A stretch of 64,000 nucleotides of DNA from JAPOUP01 sp026708635 (GTDB lineage: Bacteria > Pseudomonadota > Alphaproteobacteria > Rhodobacterales > Rhodobacteraceae). Positions 8,975 through 18,141 of the stretch are shown in pieces. Each line of letters begins with the position of its first letter. Within the stretch, counting starts at the first letter, position 1. The stretch spans positions 62,001 to 126,000 of the forward strand of contig OZ241336.1 of assembly GCA_965200115.1 (NCBI GenBank), written 5' to 3'. Position numbers and translations under genes: made by a program. The notes under the pieces were generated by a model. The model was not told the origin of the DNA and did not search any database. It worked only from the letters and a program-made list of their open reading frames with translations.

Positions 8975-10270
8975 TCAAATGTCAGGATAAATGGGGAAAC
9001 GCTCACATAGTTCCCTTACCCCTGCCCTGACGCGGCTCTCCACCCCCACATCACCGCCCTCTCCTTTTGCCGCCAGGCCGTCGGTCACCTGGACAATCCA
9101 GTCGGCGACCTGCCTGAACTCCCCGGTGTCGAATCCGCGCGTCGTGCACGCGGGACTTCCAAGCCGTATGCCGGAGGTCACGGTCGGTTTCTCGGTGTCG
9201 AAGGGAATGCCGTTCTTGTTACAGGTAATGTTCGCCCGACCGAGGGCCCTCTCGGTCGCGTTTCCTTTCACCCCCTTTGGCCGAAGATCCACAAGCAGGA
9301 CATGGGTGTCGGTTCCGCCGGTCACGATGTCAAGACCTCCTTTCTTCAACTGGTCGGCCAATGCCCTGGCATTGGCGATCACCCTCCGGATATAGGTCCT
9401 GAATTCTGGCTGCAGGGCCTCACCGAACGCCACGGCCTTCGCCGCGATCACATGCATGAGCGGGCCGCCCTGAATGCCGGGAAATATTGCGGAGTTAACT
9501 CTTTTCGCGATTTCAGGATCATCGGTCAGGATCATTCCGCCCCTGGGTCCGCGGAGTGTCTTGTGGGTTGTGGTGGTCACTACATGGGCATGCGGAAAAG
9601 GATTGGGATGTTCACCGGCCGCCACCAGTCCAGCGAAGTGCGCCATATCGACATGTAGCCAGGCACCAACGGCATCGGCGATTTCGCGCATCCGGACAAA
9701 GTCGATCTGGCGTGGAATCGCGGAACCGCCGGCAATGACAAGCTTTGGTCGGTGCTGGCGGGCGAGTTCCTCGGCCCGATCGTAATCGAGCGTAAAGTCC
9801 TGCCTACGAACGCCATACTGAACGGCGTTGAACCATTTACCCGACTGGTTCGGGCGGGCCCCGTGGGTCAGATGACCACCGGCGTCAAGGCTCATCCCGA
9901 GAATCGTATCGCCCGGCTGGATCAGGGCCTGGAAAACCCCCTGGTTCGCCTGGCTGCCGGAATTCGGCTGAACATTCGCGAAGCCGCAACCGAACAGTTC
10001 CTTCGCCCGCTCAATCGCGCGCGTCTCCACGATGTCGACGAACTCGCACCCGCCGTAATAACGTCGCCCAGGGTAGCCTTCGGCGTATTTGTTGGTAAGC
10101 ACCGATCCCTGCGCCTGTATCACCGCCCGACTTACGATGTTTTCGCTGGCTATGAGCTCAACCTCGTCTCGCTGTCTGCACAGTTCCTTTCGGATGGCGT
10201 CGAAGATATCGGGATCCGTGTCTGAAAGGTCTTCGGTAAAGAAGGGAAGATCGCGCATCGGAGCATCCAT
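8975..10270 (-). CDS. glyA: Serine hydroxymethyltransferase
   Basis: 431 residues, the normal length. The enzyme interconverts serine and glycine with tetrahydrofolate and supplies one-carbon units. Visible signatures are ELIASENIVS (residues 38-47), GYPGRRYYGG (65-74), WLHVDMAHFAGL (PLP-binding Asp) and the PLP lysine K237 in VTTTTHKTLRG. The ATG at 10270 is used; an internal ATG at 10258 is also possible. The divergent neighbour is nadK. No riboswitch-like structure was recognised upstream. Confidence 0.97.
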   Translation of the reverse strand: MDAPMRDLPFFTEDLSDTDPDIFDAIRKELCRQRDEVELIASENIVSRAVIQAQGSVLTNKYAEGYPGRRYYGGCEFVDIVETRAIERAKELFGCGFANVQPNSGSQANQGVFQALIQPGDTILGMSLDAGGHLTHGARPNQSGKWFNAVQYGVRRQDFTLDYDRAEELARQHRPKLVIAGGSAIPRQIDFVRMREIADAVGAWLHVDMAHFAGLVAAGEHPNPFPHAHVVTTTTHKTLRGPRGGMILTDDPEIAKRVNSAIFPGIQGGPLMHVIAAKAVAFGEALQPEFRTYIRRVIANARALADQLKKGGLDIVTGGTDTHVLLVDLRPKGVKGNATERALGRANITCNKNGIPFDTEKPTVTSGIRLGSPACTTRGFDTGEFRQVADWIVQVTDGLAAKGEGGDVGVESRVRAGVRELCERFPIYPDI

Positions 10271-10632
10271 GTTTACGGTCCCTGCATTTGTTTGGCCGAG
10301 TCGGGAATTATCCTATCCTGTCCTGACGGCAAGATCCCGAGTACGCCCATCGGGCCCTGCCGGCATTATCATTCTCGATCGCTATGGAGAGTCGATACGG
10401 GAGGCGGCCGGCGCCACAAGCGAGATCACGGCCTAAAGGCGGCATCCGGCGACCTCCACTGATGTCGTGGCCCCCACGGTGCCGGAACCGAGATCGAACC
10501 GAAATTTCGGGACTCTCTCGCGCGATCAGGATCCCGGCCGACCCAATTCCCGAACATGCGTCGGGAACTCACATCGTGCCGTGCCCTTGTCTTTCCACCC
10601 AACACCGGCAATCACTCGGAAAAGGAGGGAAC
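10271..10632. other. Divergent intergenic region, glyA/nadK
   Basis: 362 bases between two divergent genes, so it should carry both promoters. I saw no convincing promoter hexamers, tRNA or conserved small ORF in it. Confidence 0.5.
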
Positions 10633-11400
10633 ATGGCCAACCCGCATAATATCGCATTCGCCGCCAGCCCAACCGGGATCGCCCAGGACTCGCTAAAGGA
10701 GCTGACAACCGTCTATGGCTCCGTTCCACTCGACCGAGCTGACGTGATCGTAGCGCTTGGAGGCGATGGGTTCATGCTACAGACACTCCACGGCACCATG
10801 CATCTGGACGTTCCCGTCTATGGAATGAACTGCGGAACCATCGGTTTCCTGATGAACGAATACGCCCTAAACGGATTGATCGAACGTCTGGCCGATGCCG
10901 AGGAAACGGCGATCAATCCTTTGGCGATGTCCGCGAAGGCCACGGACGGAACGATTACCGAGGGGCTGGCGATTAACGAGGTATCGCTTCTCCGTGCGGG
11001 ACCGCAGGCGGCGAGACTCAGGGTATCGATCGACGGAAAGGTCAGGATGGATGAACTGGTCTGTGACGGCGCGCTCGTAAGTACGCCAGCCGGCTCGACG
11101 GCATATAACTATTCGGCGCACGGGCCGATACTTCCCATCGGATCCGACGTCCTCGCCCTGACGGCCATGGCCGCTTTCAGACCGCGCCGGTGGCGTGGGG
11201 CGCTTCTTCCGAAATCCGCATTGGTTCGGTTTGACGTCCTGGAATCGGAAAAGCGCCCCGTCATGGCGGATGCGGACACCCGTTCGGTGCGACGGGTCGC
11301 CGCGGTGGAAGTCCGTTCAGACCCTAGCGTCGAGCACCGTCTGCTGTTCGACCCGGGCCATGGACTGGAGGAAAGACTAATTCGCGAACAGTTCGTCTGA
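10633..11400 (+). CDS. nadK: NAD kinase
   Basis: 255 residues; phosphorylates NAD+ to NADP+ with ATP. The family GGDG motif is at residues 43-46 (IVALGGDGFML). The second conserved block is GLAINEVSLLR, and STPAGSTAYNYSAHGPI is the glycine-rich NAD site. The short N-terminus, lacking the regulatory extension of E. coli NadK, is usual in Rhodobacterales. The ATG at 10633 is preceded by AAAGGAGGGAAC, an excellent ribosome site, so the longer frame from 10384 is rejected. An IS relic follows downstream. Confidence 0.95.
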   Translation: MANPHNIAFAASPTGIAQDSLKELTTVYGSVPLDRADVIVALGGDGFMLQTLHGTMHLDVPVYGMNCGTIGFLMNEYALNGLIERLADAEETAINPLAMSAKATDGTITEGLAINEVSLLRAGPQAARLRVSIDGKVRMDELVCDGALVSTPAGSTAYNYSAHGPILPIGSDVLALTAMAAFRPRRWRGALLPKSALVRFDVLESEKRPVMADADTRSVRRVAAVEVRSDPSVEHRLLFDPGHGLEERLIREQFV

Positions 11401-11479
11401 GCGGCATCTCCATTACGACCACCGCAGCGCCGGGCGCCACGCCCGCCGCGCTCAGCACCGCGGGTGCCGCCCGCTTCCT

Positions 11480-11990
11480 GGATTTTCCCGACGGGCATGT
11501 TGGCCATCAACGAGGACAGGATCGCCAAAGGATGGCTTGCGCGGCGTTATCTCCTGGGGGTGTGATGCGGAGGATCCCCGCGACCTGATCTGTCAATACC
11601 GGCGCCTGGCCGAGATCGAGGCCTGCTTTCGCACCAACAGGCACGACCTGCGCATCCGCCCGGTGTTCCACTGGAAAGACCGTCGTATCCGGGGGCACAT
11701 CGCCCTCTGCTATATGGCCTTCTGCTGCGCGCGGCATCTCCGCTACCGTCTGGCCGCCTGTGGCACGCCTCAGCCCGGCCCGCATCCAGGAGGCGCTCAA
11801 CGCCTTGCAGATCAGTCTGCTCTACGAAACCAACGGCCCCCGCAAGTTTGCCCTGCCCAGCCGAGCCACCCGGGATGCGCGCACCATTTACCGTACGCTC
11901 GGTCTGACCTGGAACACCGCACCCTTCCCCTACACACCACCCCAGAAACCACACCGCACCCAACCACACCCCATCACACACACGTCACGG
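11480..11990 (+). pseudogene. IS1634-like transposase, C-terminal relic
   Basis: A fragment in at least two frames. From about 11555 it reads ISWGCDAEDPRDLICQYRRL, then AEIEACFRTNRHDLRIRPVF and HIALCYMAF, which carries the third catalytic residue of an IS4/IS1634-type DDE transposase (Glu in IEACF). The frame then shifts and continues as SPARIQEALNALQISLLYET and IYRTLGLTW, the usual C-terminal end. The N-terminal two thirds are missing. It lies 80 bases downstream of nadK. Confidence 0.72.
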
Positions 11991-12345
11991 AGAAAGACAC
12001 AGACCACAGCCTCACATCGCGATCCTCCTCACGCGCTCATAACACCGTCATAGTCACAGGCGAAAATGTAGTGCCCTTTCAAAACGACAAAGTTAACAGA
12101 ATCAGTTTGTTACGTGAAAAAATGTCTGAACTCAAGACCGCCCTCAAGCACAGGCTTTCGGAATCGAGCGGGTCCGCTCCATGGGCATCGGGAGCGTTCG
12201 GGATCTCGGCGAACGGGGCCCTTTACGGCTGCCTCAAGAGCGGAAGGGTAGGTCGCGGCGGACTCATGACGGAAAGAGCGAGACCGGAACACTATCCGGT
12301 AATCCGTTAATGAATCCGGATGCGGATTCCCGTGCCCGGTGGAAG
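11991..12345. other. Gene-free interval
   Basis: 355 bases between the transposase relic and the DUF442 gene stop. The left part is C/A-rich; the rest has short frames only. Nothing recognisable. Confidence 0.45.
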
Positions 12346-12786
12346 CTACGTATCGCGCATTCCATCAGCCGCGAGCATATCGATCTGGTGCGCGAGTTCC
12401 GGAATGTTATAGCCCGCCCGAGCGAGATCCTTCACGATTGCTGACGTGGGGCTTCTTCCCGCCTGACCAAACGCCCAAGCGACCGCTGACCGGGTTCCGG
12501 TTCGGCACCATGCGAGAACCGGCCCTCCCCGGGACTCCGCGGCCTCGCGCTGGAGGGCCACCATTTCCGGGGTCATCCCACCGTTGATTACCGGGTTATC
12601 GACATAGGTCATGCCGGCGGCCTGCGCTGCCGCCCGCATTGCCCGGGACCGAAGGCCGGGCGGCACTTCCAGATCGGGCCGGTTGTTGATGACGGCGACG
12701 AACCCTTCGGCTGCGAGCGCCACCATGTCATTCGGCTCCAGCTGCGGCGAAACCGCGAATTCAGGTGTGATATGACGAATTTCCAT
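12346..12786 (-). CDS. TIGR01244/DUF442 family phosphatase-like protein
   Basis: 146 residues. It matches the stand-alone DUF442 domain (beta-lactamase-hydrolase-like, distant from dual-specificity phosphatases): start MEIRHITPEFAVSPQL, then GFVAVINNRPD and the loop WCRTGTRSA with Cys94 and Arg99. Because the spacing is C-x4-R and not C-x5-R, the activity is uncertain; relatives are annotated as sulfur transferases or phosphatases linked to sulfide metabolism. It appears to be a single-gene unit. Confidence 0.8.
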   Translation of the reverse strand: MEIRHITPEFAVSPQLEPNDMVALAAEGFVAVINNRPDLEVPPGLRSRAMRAAAQAAGMTYVDNPVINGGMTPEMVALQREAAESRGGPVLAWCRTGTRSAVAWAFGQAGRSPTSAIVKDLARAGYNIPELAHQIDMLAADGMRDT

Positions 12787-13086
12787 GGTGTGATTCCGCT
12801 GAAATCGTGGGAGGCGCGAACCTGTCAGCGCCGCATGGGGTCAGCAAGCTTCCCGTGACCGGAAAGAGGGTACTAGGGGCCGCTTGGGAGCACAAGCGGA
12901 ATTCATCCGCACCGCATATCCAGAATGCGGCCCCGGAGTTGCCGGACAGTCACGCGATTTACGCGCCGGCACCGCGGTCCGCTCCCCATCGTGCGGAACT
13001 TGCGGTTACGGAGTTGACGAATTAAGGTTTAAGGAACGTTAGCTTAGCGGTCGGGGACCGGTCGAATCCCGACAGGGACGGATTTC
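12787..13086. other. Divergent intergenic region
   Basis: 300 bases between two divergent genes. An open frame on the plus strand (12807-13025) has no recognisable similarity. The distal end (about 13020-13055) is AT-richer and may hold the acyltransferase promoter, but I cannot place hexamers with confidence. Confidence 0.4.
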
Positions 13087-13971
13087 ATGGCGGTTCCGAC
13101 TCGAGGGGTAAGCAACTACCTGCAGAGCCTCGTATACCGTGCCGTGATCGGAACGGCGATGTCCCTGCCCTACAGCAGGCGCGTCCCATTCACCGGGTGG
13201 GCGGTCGGCCAGATGGCCGGACCGGCTGGCTGGCGCAGGCGGATCCGGGACAATCTCACGCTTGTGTATCCGGAACTTTCCGAGCGCGAGATCAGAGGGC
13301 TGGTCCAGAAGGTGCCCGAAAACGTCGGACGCACCCTGATCGAAATCTGGTCAGGGCAGGAATTCCGCGAGCGGGCGCGGGATTTTCCGTTCACCGGCGG
13401 AGGGGTCGCGGAACTGGAGAAGGCGAAGGTCGAGAACCGTCCGGCGATCGTGATCACCGGCCATTTCGGAAACTATGACGCGGTGAGGGCCGCGCTGATC
13501 GAGCGGGGTTACCGCATCGGCGGCCTCTATATCCCGATGGCCAACGGATATTTCAACGATCGCTACGTAAAGGCCATCAGCGGTATCGGTACGCCGGTAT
13601 TCGAACGCTCCCGATCCGGCAAGGGCCAGAAGGAAATGGTGAGGTTCCTGAAGTCCGGGGGATTTGTGGGTCTTATCGCGGACCACTTCATGGGACACGG
13701 CGTACCCATCGAGTTTCTGGGCCACCCGGCGAAGACGGCGCTCAATCCCGCGAAGATGGCACTGAAATACGACGCCCTGCTGGTGCCGGTCTATGGCCTC
13801 AGACTCGATGACGGCCTCTCATTCGAGATAATTGTCGACAACCCGATTCCTCACGGCGAACCCGTGGAAATGACACGAGCCGCTAACGCCAGTCTGGAAA
13901 CACTTGTCCGCAAACACCCTGAGCAGTGGTTCTGGATTCACCGCCGCTGGAAGCTTTCGCACGGCGGGTGA
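13087..13971 (+). CDS. Lipid A biosynthesis acyltransferase, LpxL/HtrB family
   Basis: 294 residues. The HX4D catalytic motif is at His126-Asp131 (TGHFGNYD), followed by the second conserved blocks GGLYIPMAN and GLIADHFMGHGVPIEFLG. The family transfers a late acyl chain to the Kdo2-lipid A precursor at the inner membrane. An N-terminal hydrophobic segment (VYRAVIGTAMSLP) could anchor it. The C-terminal EQWFWIHRRWK is typical. Exact chain specificity cannot be told from sequence. Confidence 0.88.
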   Translation: MAVPTRGVSNYLQSLVYRAVIGTAMSLPYSRRVPFTGWAVGQMAGPAGWRRRIRDNLTLVYPELSEREIRGLVQKVPENVGRTLIEIWSGQEFRERARDFPFTGGGVAELEKAKVENRPAIVITGHFGNYDAVRAALIERGYRIGGLYIPMANGYFNDRYVKAISGIGTPVFERSRSGKGQKEMVRFLKSGGFVGLIADHFMGHGVPIEFLGHPAKTALNPAKMALKYDALLVPVYGLRLDDGLSFEIIVDNPIPHGEPVEMTRAANASLETLVRKHPEQWFWIHRRWKLSHGG

Positions 13972-14029
13972 CGACGGAGCCCCGCCCCCATTCAACGGCC
14001 TGTCAGTCGCTGATCCCGAAGGCCGCTGG

Positions 14030-14731
14030 CTAGCGAAGCCGTTCAGCCGCCACAATGGGCCCGTGGCCCGCACGCTGCAGCAGCACAACGGTCGACTCAT
14101 CCCCGGATACGACCCGCTCGACCGCAAGGGGTCCGGAACCGTTCCAGGTACCGAGCCTGACGAGCTCCGTGACGATATTTGAATAGGTGATGGTACGGCC
14201 GGCATTCTCGCCGCGGGCGATCGAAACCACCTTCTCGGGCAGGTAGCGAACGAGGTGGATTACAACCGGTTCGCGGAACTCACCGTTTGCCCGGGCCTCG
14301 ATCCGGACGACCTCCCCGTGTCTGGTAAGAGACAGGCTGACTTCCGGTCGACGGGCGCTGTGCTTTTGGATGAACTCAACCAGTTTCATCGGTTTGGTAC
14401 CCACCAGATGATCCTCGCCTGAGATAACCATCTGTGGGGTGTAGACCACTGTCTGGCCAGCGGCGCGCGCGTAGGCTCTCTGCCTCCGTGAATGGGAAGG
14501 CCGGGCGAATTCATCCTTCCAGCCGATGTAATCCCAGTAGTCCACATGAAGCGCGAGCGGAATGACGTCATCACGTTGCGAAAGTTCCCGCAGCAGTTCG
14601 TCCGCCGGTGGACACGAACTGCACCCCTGGCTGGTGTAAAGCTCCACCACCACCGACCTCGGCCCGGCTTCCACCGCCACCGCTATCGATAGAGCGAGCG
14701 ACAGCGCGGCGACCAAACGTTTCCAGCCCAC
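14030..14731 (-). CDS. DUF1223 secreted thioredoxin-like protein
   Basis: 233 residues with a clear signal peptide (about residues 1-22, ending AVEAGP). The mature part begins VVVELYTSQGCSSCPPADE, a DUF1223 hallmark with a CxxC pair at Cys37/Cys40, followed by LALHVDYWDYIGW and TPQMVISG. The family has a thioredoxin fold and is presumed to act in the periplasm; its physiological role is not established. It is transcribed convergently with the acyltransferase (58 bases between stops). Confidence 0.9.
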   Translation of the reverse strand: MGWKRLVAALSLALSIAVAVEAGPRSVVVELYTSQGCSSCPPADELLRELSQRDDVIPLALHVDYWDYIGWKDEFARPSHSRRQRAYARAAGQTVVYTPQMVISGEDHLVGTKPMKLVEFIQKHSARRPEVSLSLTRHGEVVRIEARANGEFREPVVIHLVRYLPEKVVSIARGENAGRTITYSNIVTELVRLGTWNGSGPLAVERVVSGDESTVVLLQRAGHGPIVAAERLR

Positions 14732-15335
14732 GGACTTTCCCTTTCCCTCTCGGCTACACCGCAGTTAATCCCTTCCAATGGTAACTGACCAATCAATCAT
14801 TTGAGAGATGATCGACGCAAAGGCCAGTCATTGGAGGCTCTCCGGCAATGCGGGGCGCTGTCAGCACGCGGAAGAGGCATCGCCGCGAGCATACGACTCT
14901 CGGCGGTATCGGGCGTACGGGCCGCGGGCGCGGCACCCCGGCGAACTCGATCTCCGGCCAATATCCGAAGCGTTCAGGTCTCATCGCGGTCAATCGGGAC
15001 CTGTCCGATATCCGGTTTCGGCTGGAACCCGTCAACGCATCCCCCCTCCCCCGCATACACGAACCTCTGGCGTCACAGCCGTCAGGGTGAGGCGTCCGTG
15101 ACAATCATTTCCTTCCGCAAGCCGTCACGTTCGTCAGCCCCGGAAGAACTATTCATCCGGCGTGGAAGCTGGTCCGAGGTGGAGCCGAAGCGGATGGAAC
15201 GGCCGCTCACCGCGATGAAACGGGGTTGTGGCAAGGTGTGCAATGGTATACTGAACATCCGTTTACATCCACACTCAGCCGGCGGCCGGAACCTGCCGTT
15301 CCGTACCGTTGCGGATGTCCATCAGGAGGCTACAT
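14732..15335. other. Long intergenic region upstream of acnA
   Basis: 604 bases without a convincing gene. Several open frames exist but none resembles a known protein. The last 110 bases contain a possible acnA promoter and the ribosome site. Confidence 0.5.
15225..15252 (+). promoter_or_regulatory. Candidate acnA promoter
   Basis: A good -10 hexamer TATACT at 15247-15252, about 84 bases before the acnA ATG. The -35 is weak (GTTGTG at 15225-15230, 16-base spacer), so this is a tentative assignment. Confidence 0.3.
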
Positions 15336-18029
15336 ATGACCACCCAAGTCGGGCAGGACACAGCCGGGACCCGGAAGACGCTCCGCGCTCATGGCGCTGG
15401 TATCGCCTATTATTCCATCAAGGCCGCCGAGGCGGCGGGGCTAGGCGACTTTACCGACCTGCCGGCTTCGCTACGCGTGGTGCTCGAGAACATGCTGAGA
15501 TTCGAGGACGGTGGCCGAACGGTCAGCGTCGAGGACATTCGCGCGTTCTCGGACTGGATCGCACGGGGTGGCAGGAACCCCCGCGAGATCGCTTACCGGC
15601 CCGCCCGCGTCCTGATGCAGGACTTCACCGGAGTTCCCGCTGTCGTGGACCTTGCGGCCATGCGGGACGGCCTCGCGGCGTTGGGCGGGGACGCCGAGAG
15701 GATTAACCCCCTGAACCCTGTCGACCTGGTGATCGACCACAGCGTGATGATAGACGAGTTCGGAAACCCGCGCGCCTTTCAGATGAACGTGGACAGGGAA
15801 TATGAACGGAATCTTGAACGTTACACCTTCCTGAAATGGGGACAGTCGGCGTTTGACAACTTCCGGGTCGTACCTCCCGGTACCGGAATCTGCCATCAGG
15901 TAAATCTTGAATACCTTGCCCAATGCGTTTGGACCGATCGGGACCAGAACGGCGAGGAAGTCGCCTATCCGGACACACTCGTCGGAACGGATTCGCACAC
16001 GACCATGGTGAATGGGCTCGCGGTTCTTGGATGGGGTGTCGGAGGAATAGAAGCCGAGGCCGCGATGCTCGGGCAGCCGATCTCGATGCTGATCCCCGAG
16101 GTCGTGGGCTTTCGGCTGACCGGAGAAATGGTCGAGGGAACGACCGCTACGGATCTGGTCCTCAAGGTCGTGCAGATGCTGAGGGAGAAAGGGGTGGTCG
16201 GCAAGTTCGTCGAATTCTACGGACCCGGCCTTGACCGCCTGCCGCTGGCGGACAGGGCGACCATCGCCAACATGGCGCCCGAATACGGCGCCACCTGCGG
16301 ATTCTTTCCCGTCGACGCTGAGACATTGCGCTACCTGCATACCTCCGGCCGCGACGAGACCCGGATCGCGCTCGTGGAAGCGTACGCAAAGGAAAACGGT
16401 CTTTGGCGGGGGCCGGATTACCAACCCGTATTCACCGATACGCTTGAGCTTGACATGGGAACGATCGTCCCGGCAATTTCCGGTCCGAAGCGACCGCAGG
16501 ACTTCGTCTCACTCAACCGCGCGAAGGAAGCGTTCAGCGGCGAGATGGAGCGGACGTTCAGGCGCCCCATGGACCGTAAGGTGCCCGTAGAGGGCGAATC
16601 GTTCTCGATGTCTTCGGGAAAGGTCGTCATCGCCTCAATAACTTCCTGCACGAACACCTCGAATCCCTACGTGATGATCGGCGCGGGACTTGTCGCCCGA
16701 AAGGCCCGCGCACTGGGCCTAAACCGCAAGCCCTGGGTAAAGACATCCCTGGCGCCCGGCTCGCAGGTGGTTTCGGAATACCTTGAGGCCGCGGGGCTTC
16801 AGGACGATCTGGACAGCATCGGCTTCAATCTCGTTGGATATGGCTGCACCACCTGCATCGGGAACTCCGGCCCGATTCAGAGCGAAATATCGGACGCCAT
16901 CGCCAAAGGTGATCTCGTGGCAACCGCCGTTCTGTCCGGAAACAGGAATTTCGAGGGACGGATCAGCCCGGACGTTCGGGCGAATTACCTCGCGTCGCCA
17001 CCCCTTGTCGTGGTTTACGCACTCGCCGGCACAATGGATATCGACCTGACACGGGACCCCGTTACGCAGGACGCCGAAGGTAACGACGTGTTTCTCGCGG
17101 ACCTCTGGCCAAGCCAGAAAGAGATCGCTGACTTGGTGGAAGCGACCGTAACCCGCGCGGCGTTCAAGGAGAAATACGCGGAGGTCTTCACCGGCGACAG
17201 CAAATGGCGCTCGATAGAGACGTCCGACAGCCTGACATATGGCTGGCCAGCGACCTCGACATATGTCCGCAATCCACCTTATTTCCGGAACATGTCCGTC
17301 GAACCGGGCACCATTAGCGATATCAGCGATGCCCGCATTCTGGCGATTCTCGGAGACATGATCACCACGGACCACATAAGCCCCGCCGGGAGCTTCAGGG
17401 AAACCACGCCCGCCGGGGAGTACCTGGTTGAGCGGCAAGTGGGGCCGCGAGAGTTCAATTCCTACGGATCACGGCGGGGAAACCACGAGATCATGATGCG
17501 CGGCACGTTCGCCAACATCCGTGTAAGGAACGAGATGCTCGACGGTGTCGAGGGGGGATACACTCTCGGACCGGATGGACGGCAGACATCGATCTACGAT
17601 GCGGCAATGGCCTATCAGGAAACCGACACGCCTCTGGTCGTCATCGCCGGGGAACAGTACGGCGCGGGCTCCTCGCGTGACTGGGCGGCAAAGGGAACGG
17701 CCCTATTGGGTATCAAGGCGGTGATCGCCGAGAGCTTCGAGCGCATCCATCGGTCCAACCTCGTCGGGATGGGCGTGATCCCATTCGAGTTTTGCGGCGG
17801 GGACTCCCGGAAGACCCTGCGCCTGAAGGGCGATGAGACGATATCGATCATCGGACTGGAGGAAGAACTGAGGCCCCAGGCGGCGGCGGAGTGCGTCATC
17901 GTCTACAGCGACGGCTCGGAGAAGCGGATCCAGATCAAGTGCCGGATCGATACCGAGGTTGAAATCGAGTACGTCGAGAACGGCGGGGTTCTGCACTACG
18001 TGCTGCGAAATCTCGCCAAGGCAGCGTAA
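15336..18029 (+). CDS. acnA: Aconitate hydratase A
   Basis: 897 residues, the usual AcnA size. It converts citrate to isocitrate in the TCA cycle through a [4Fe-4S] cluster. The three ligand cysteines are Cys438 (ITSCTNTSNP) and Cys504/Cys507 (YGCTTCIGN), close to E. coli numbering. The swivel domain has GEQYGAGSSRDWAAKG and AESFERIHRSNL. The ATG at 15336 is preceded by AGGAGG, so a longer frame from 15309 is rejected. It likely depends on the suf system encoded elsewhere in the window. A GC hairpin follows the stop. Confidence 0.97.
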   Translation: MTTQVGQDTAGTRKTLRAHGAGIAYYSIKAAEAAGLGDFTDLPASLRVVLENMLRFEDGGRTVSVEDIRAFSDWIARGGRNPREIAYRPARVLMQDFTGVPAVVDLAAMRDGLAALGGDAERINPLNPVDLVIDHSVMIDEFGNPRAFQMNVDREYERNLERYTFLKWGQSAFDNFRVVPPGTGICHQVNLEYLAQCVWTDRDQNGEEVAYPDTLVGTDSHTTMVNGLAVLGWGVGGIEAEAAMLGQPISMLIPEVVGFRLTGEMVEGTTATDLVLKVVQMLREKGVVGKFVEFYGPGLDRLPLADRATIANMAPEYGATCGFFPVDAETLRYLHTSGRDETRIALVEAYAKENGLWRGPDYQPVFTDTLELDMGTIVPAISGPKRPQDFVSLNRAKEAFSGEMERTFRRPMDRKVPVEGESFSMSSGKVVIASITSCTNTSNPYVMIGAGLVARKARALGLNRKPWVKTSLAPGSQVVSEYLEAAGLQDDLDSIGFNLVGYGCTTCIGNSGPIQSEISDAIAKGDLVATAVLSGNRNFEGRISPDVRANYLASPPLVVVYALAGTMDIDLTRDPVTQDAEGNDVFLADLWPSQKEIADLVEATVTRAAFKEKYAEVFTGDSKWRSIETSDSLTYGWPATSTYVRNPPYFRNMSVEPGTISDISDARILAILGDMITTDHISPAGSFRETTPAGEYLVERQVGPREFNSYGSRRGNHEIMMRGTFANIRVRNEMLDGVEGGYTLGPDGRQTSIYDAAMAYQETDTPLVVIAGEQYGAGSSRDWAAKGTALLGIKAVIAESFERIHRSNLVGMGVIPFEFCGGDSRKTLRLKGDETISIIGLEEELRPQAAAECVIVYSDGSEKRIQIKCRIDTEVEIEYVENGGVLHYVLRNLAKAA

Positions 18030-18060
18030 ACACATACCGGAACGCATCCCGCGTGGCGTT

Positions 18061-18078
18061 CCCCGCAATCCAGCGGGG
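18061..18078. terminator. Hairpin between acnA and pgi
   Basis: A 6-bp GC stem, CCCCGC/GCGGGG, with a 6-base loop between two convergent genes. There is no clear U-tract. It is a modest candidate for a shared terminator. Confidence 0.35.
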
Positions 18079-18141
18079 AGGCCGGACCGCAACCATGCGC
18101 ACGCGGTGCCCCCGCATCCCGCCTGGATTCCCCGGCCTGAA

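Noticed and set aside
15471..16424. Long open frame antisense to acnA
   Set aside because: Shadow of a GC-rich coding gene; no family similarity and no start signal.
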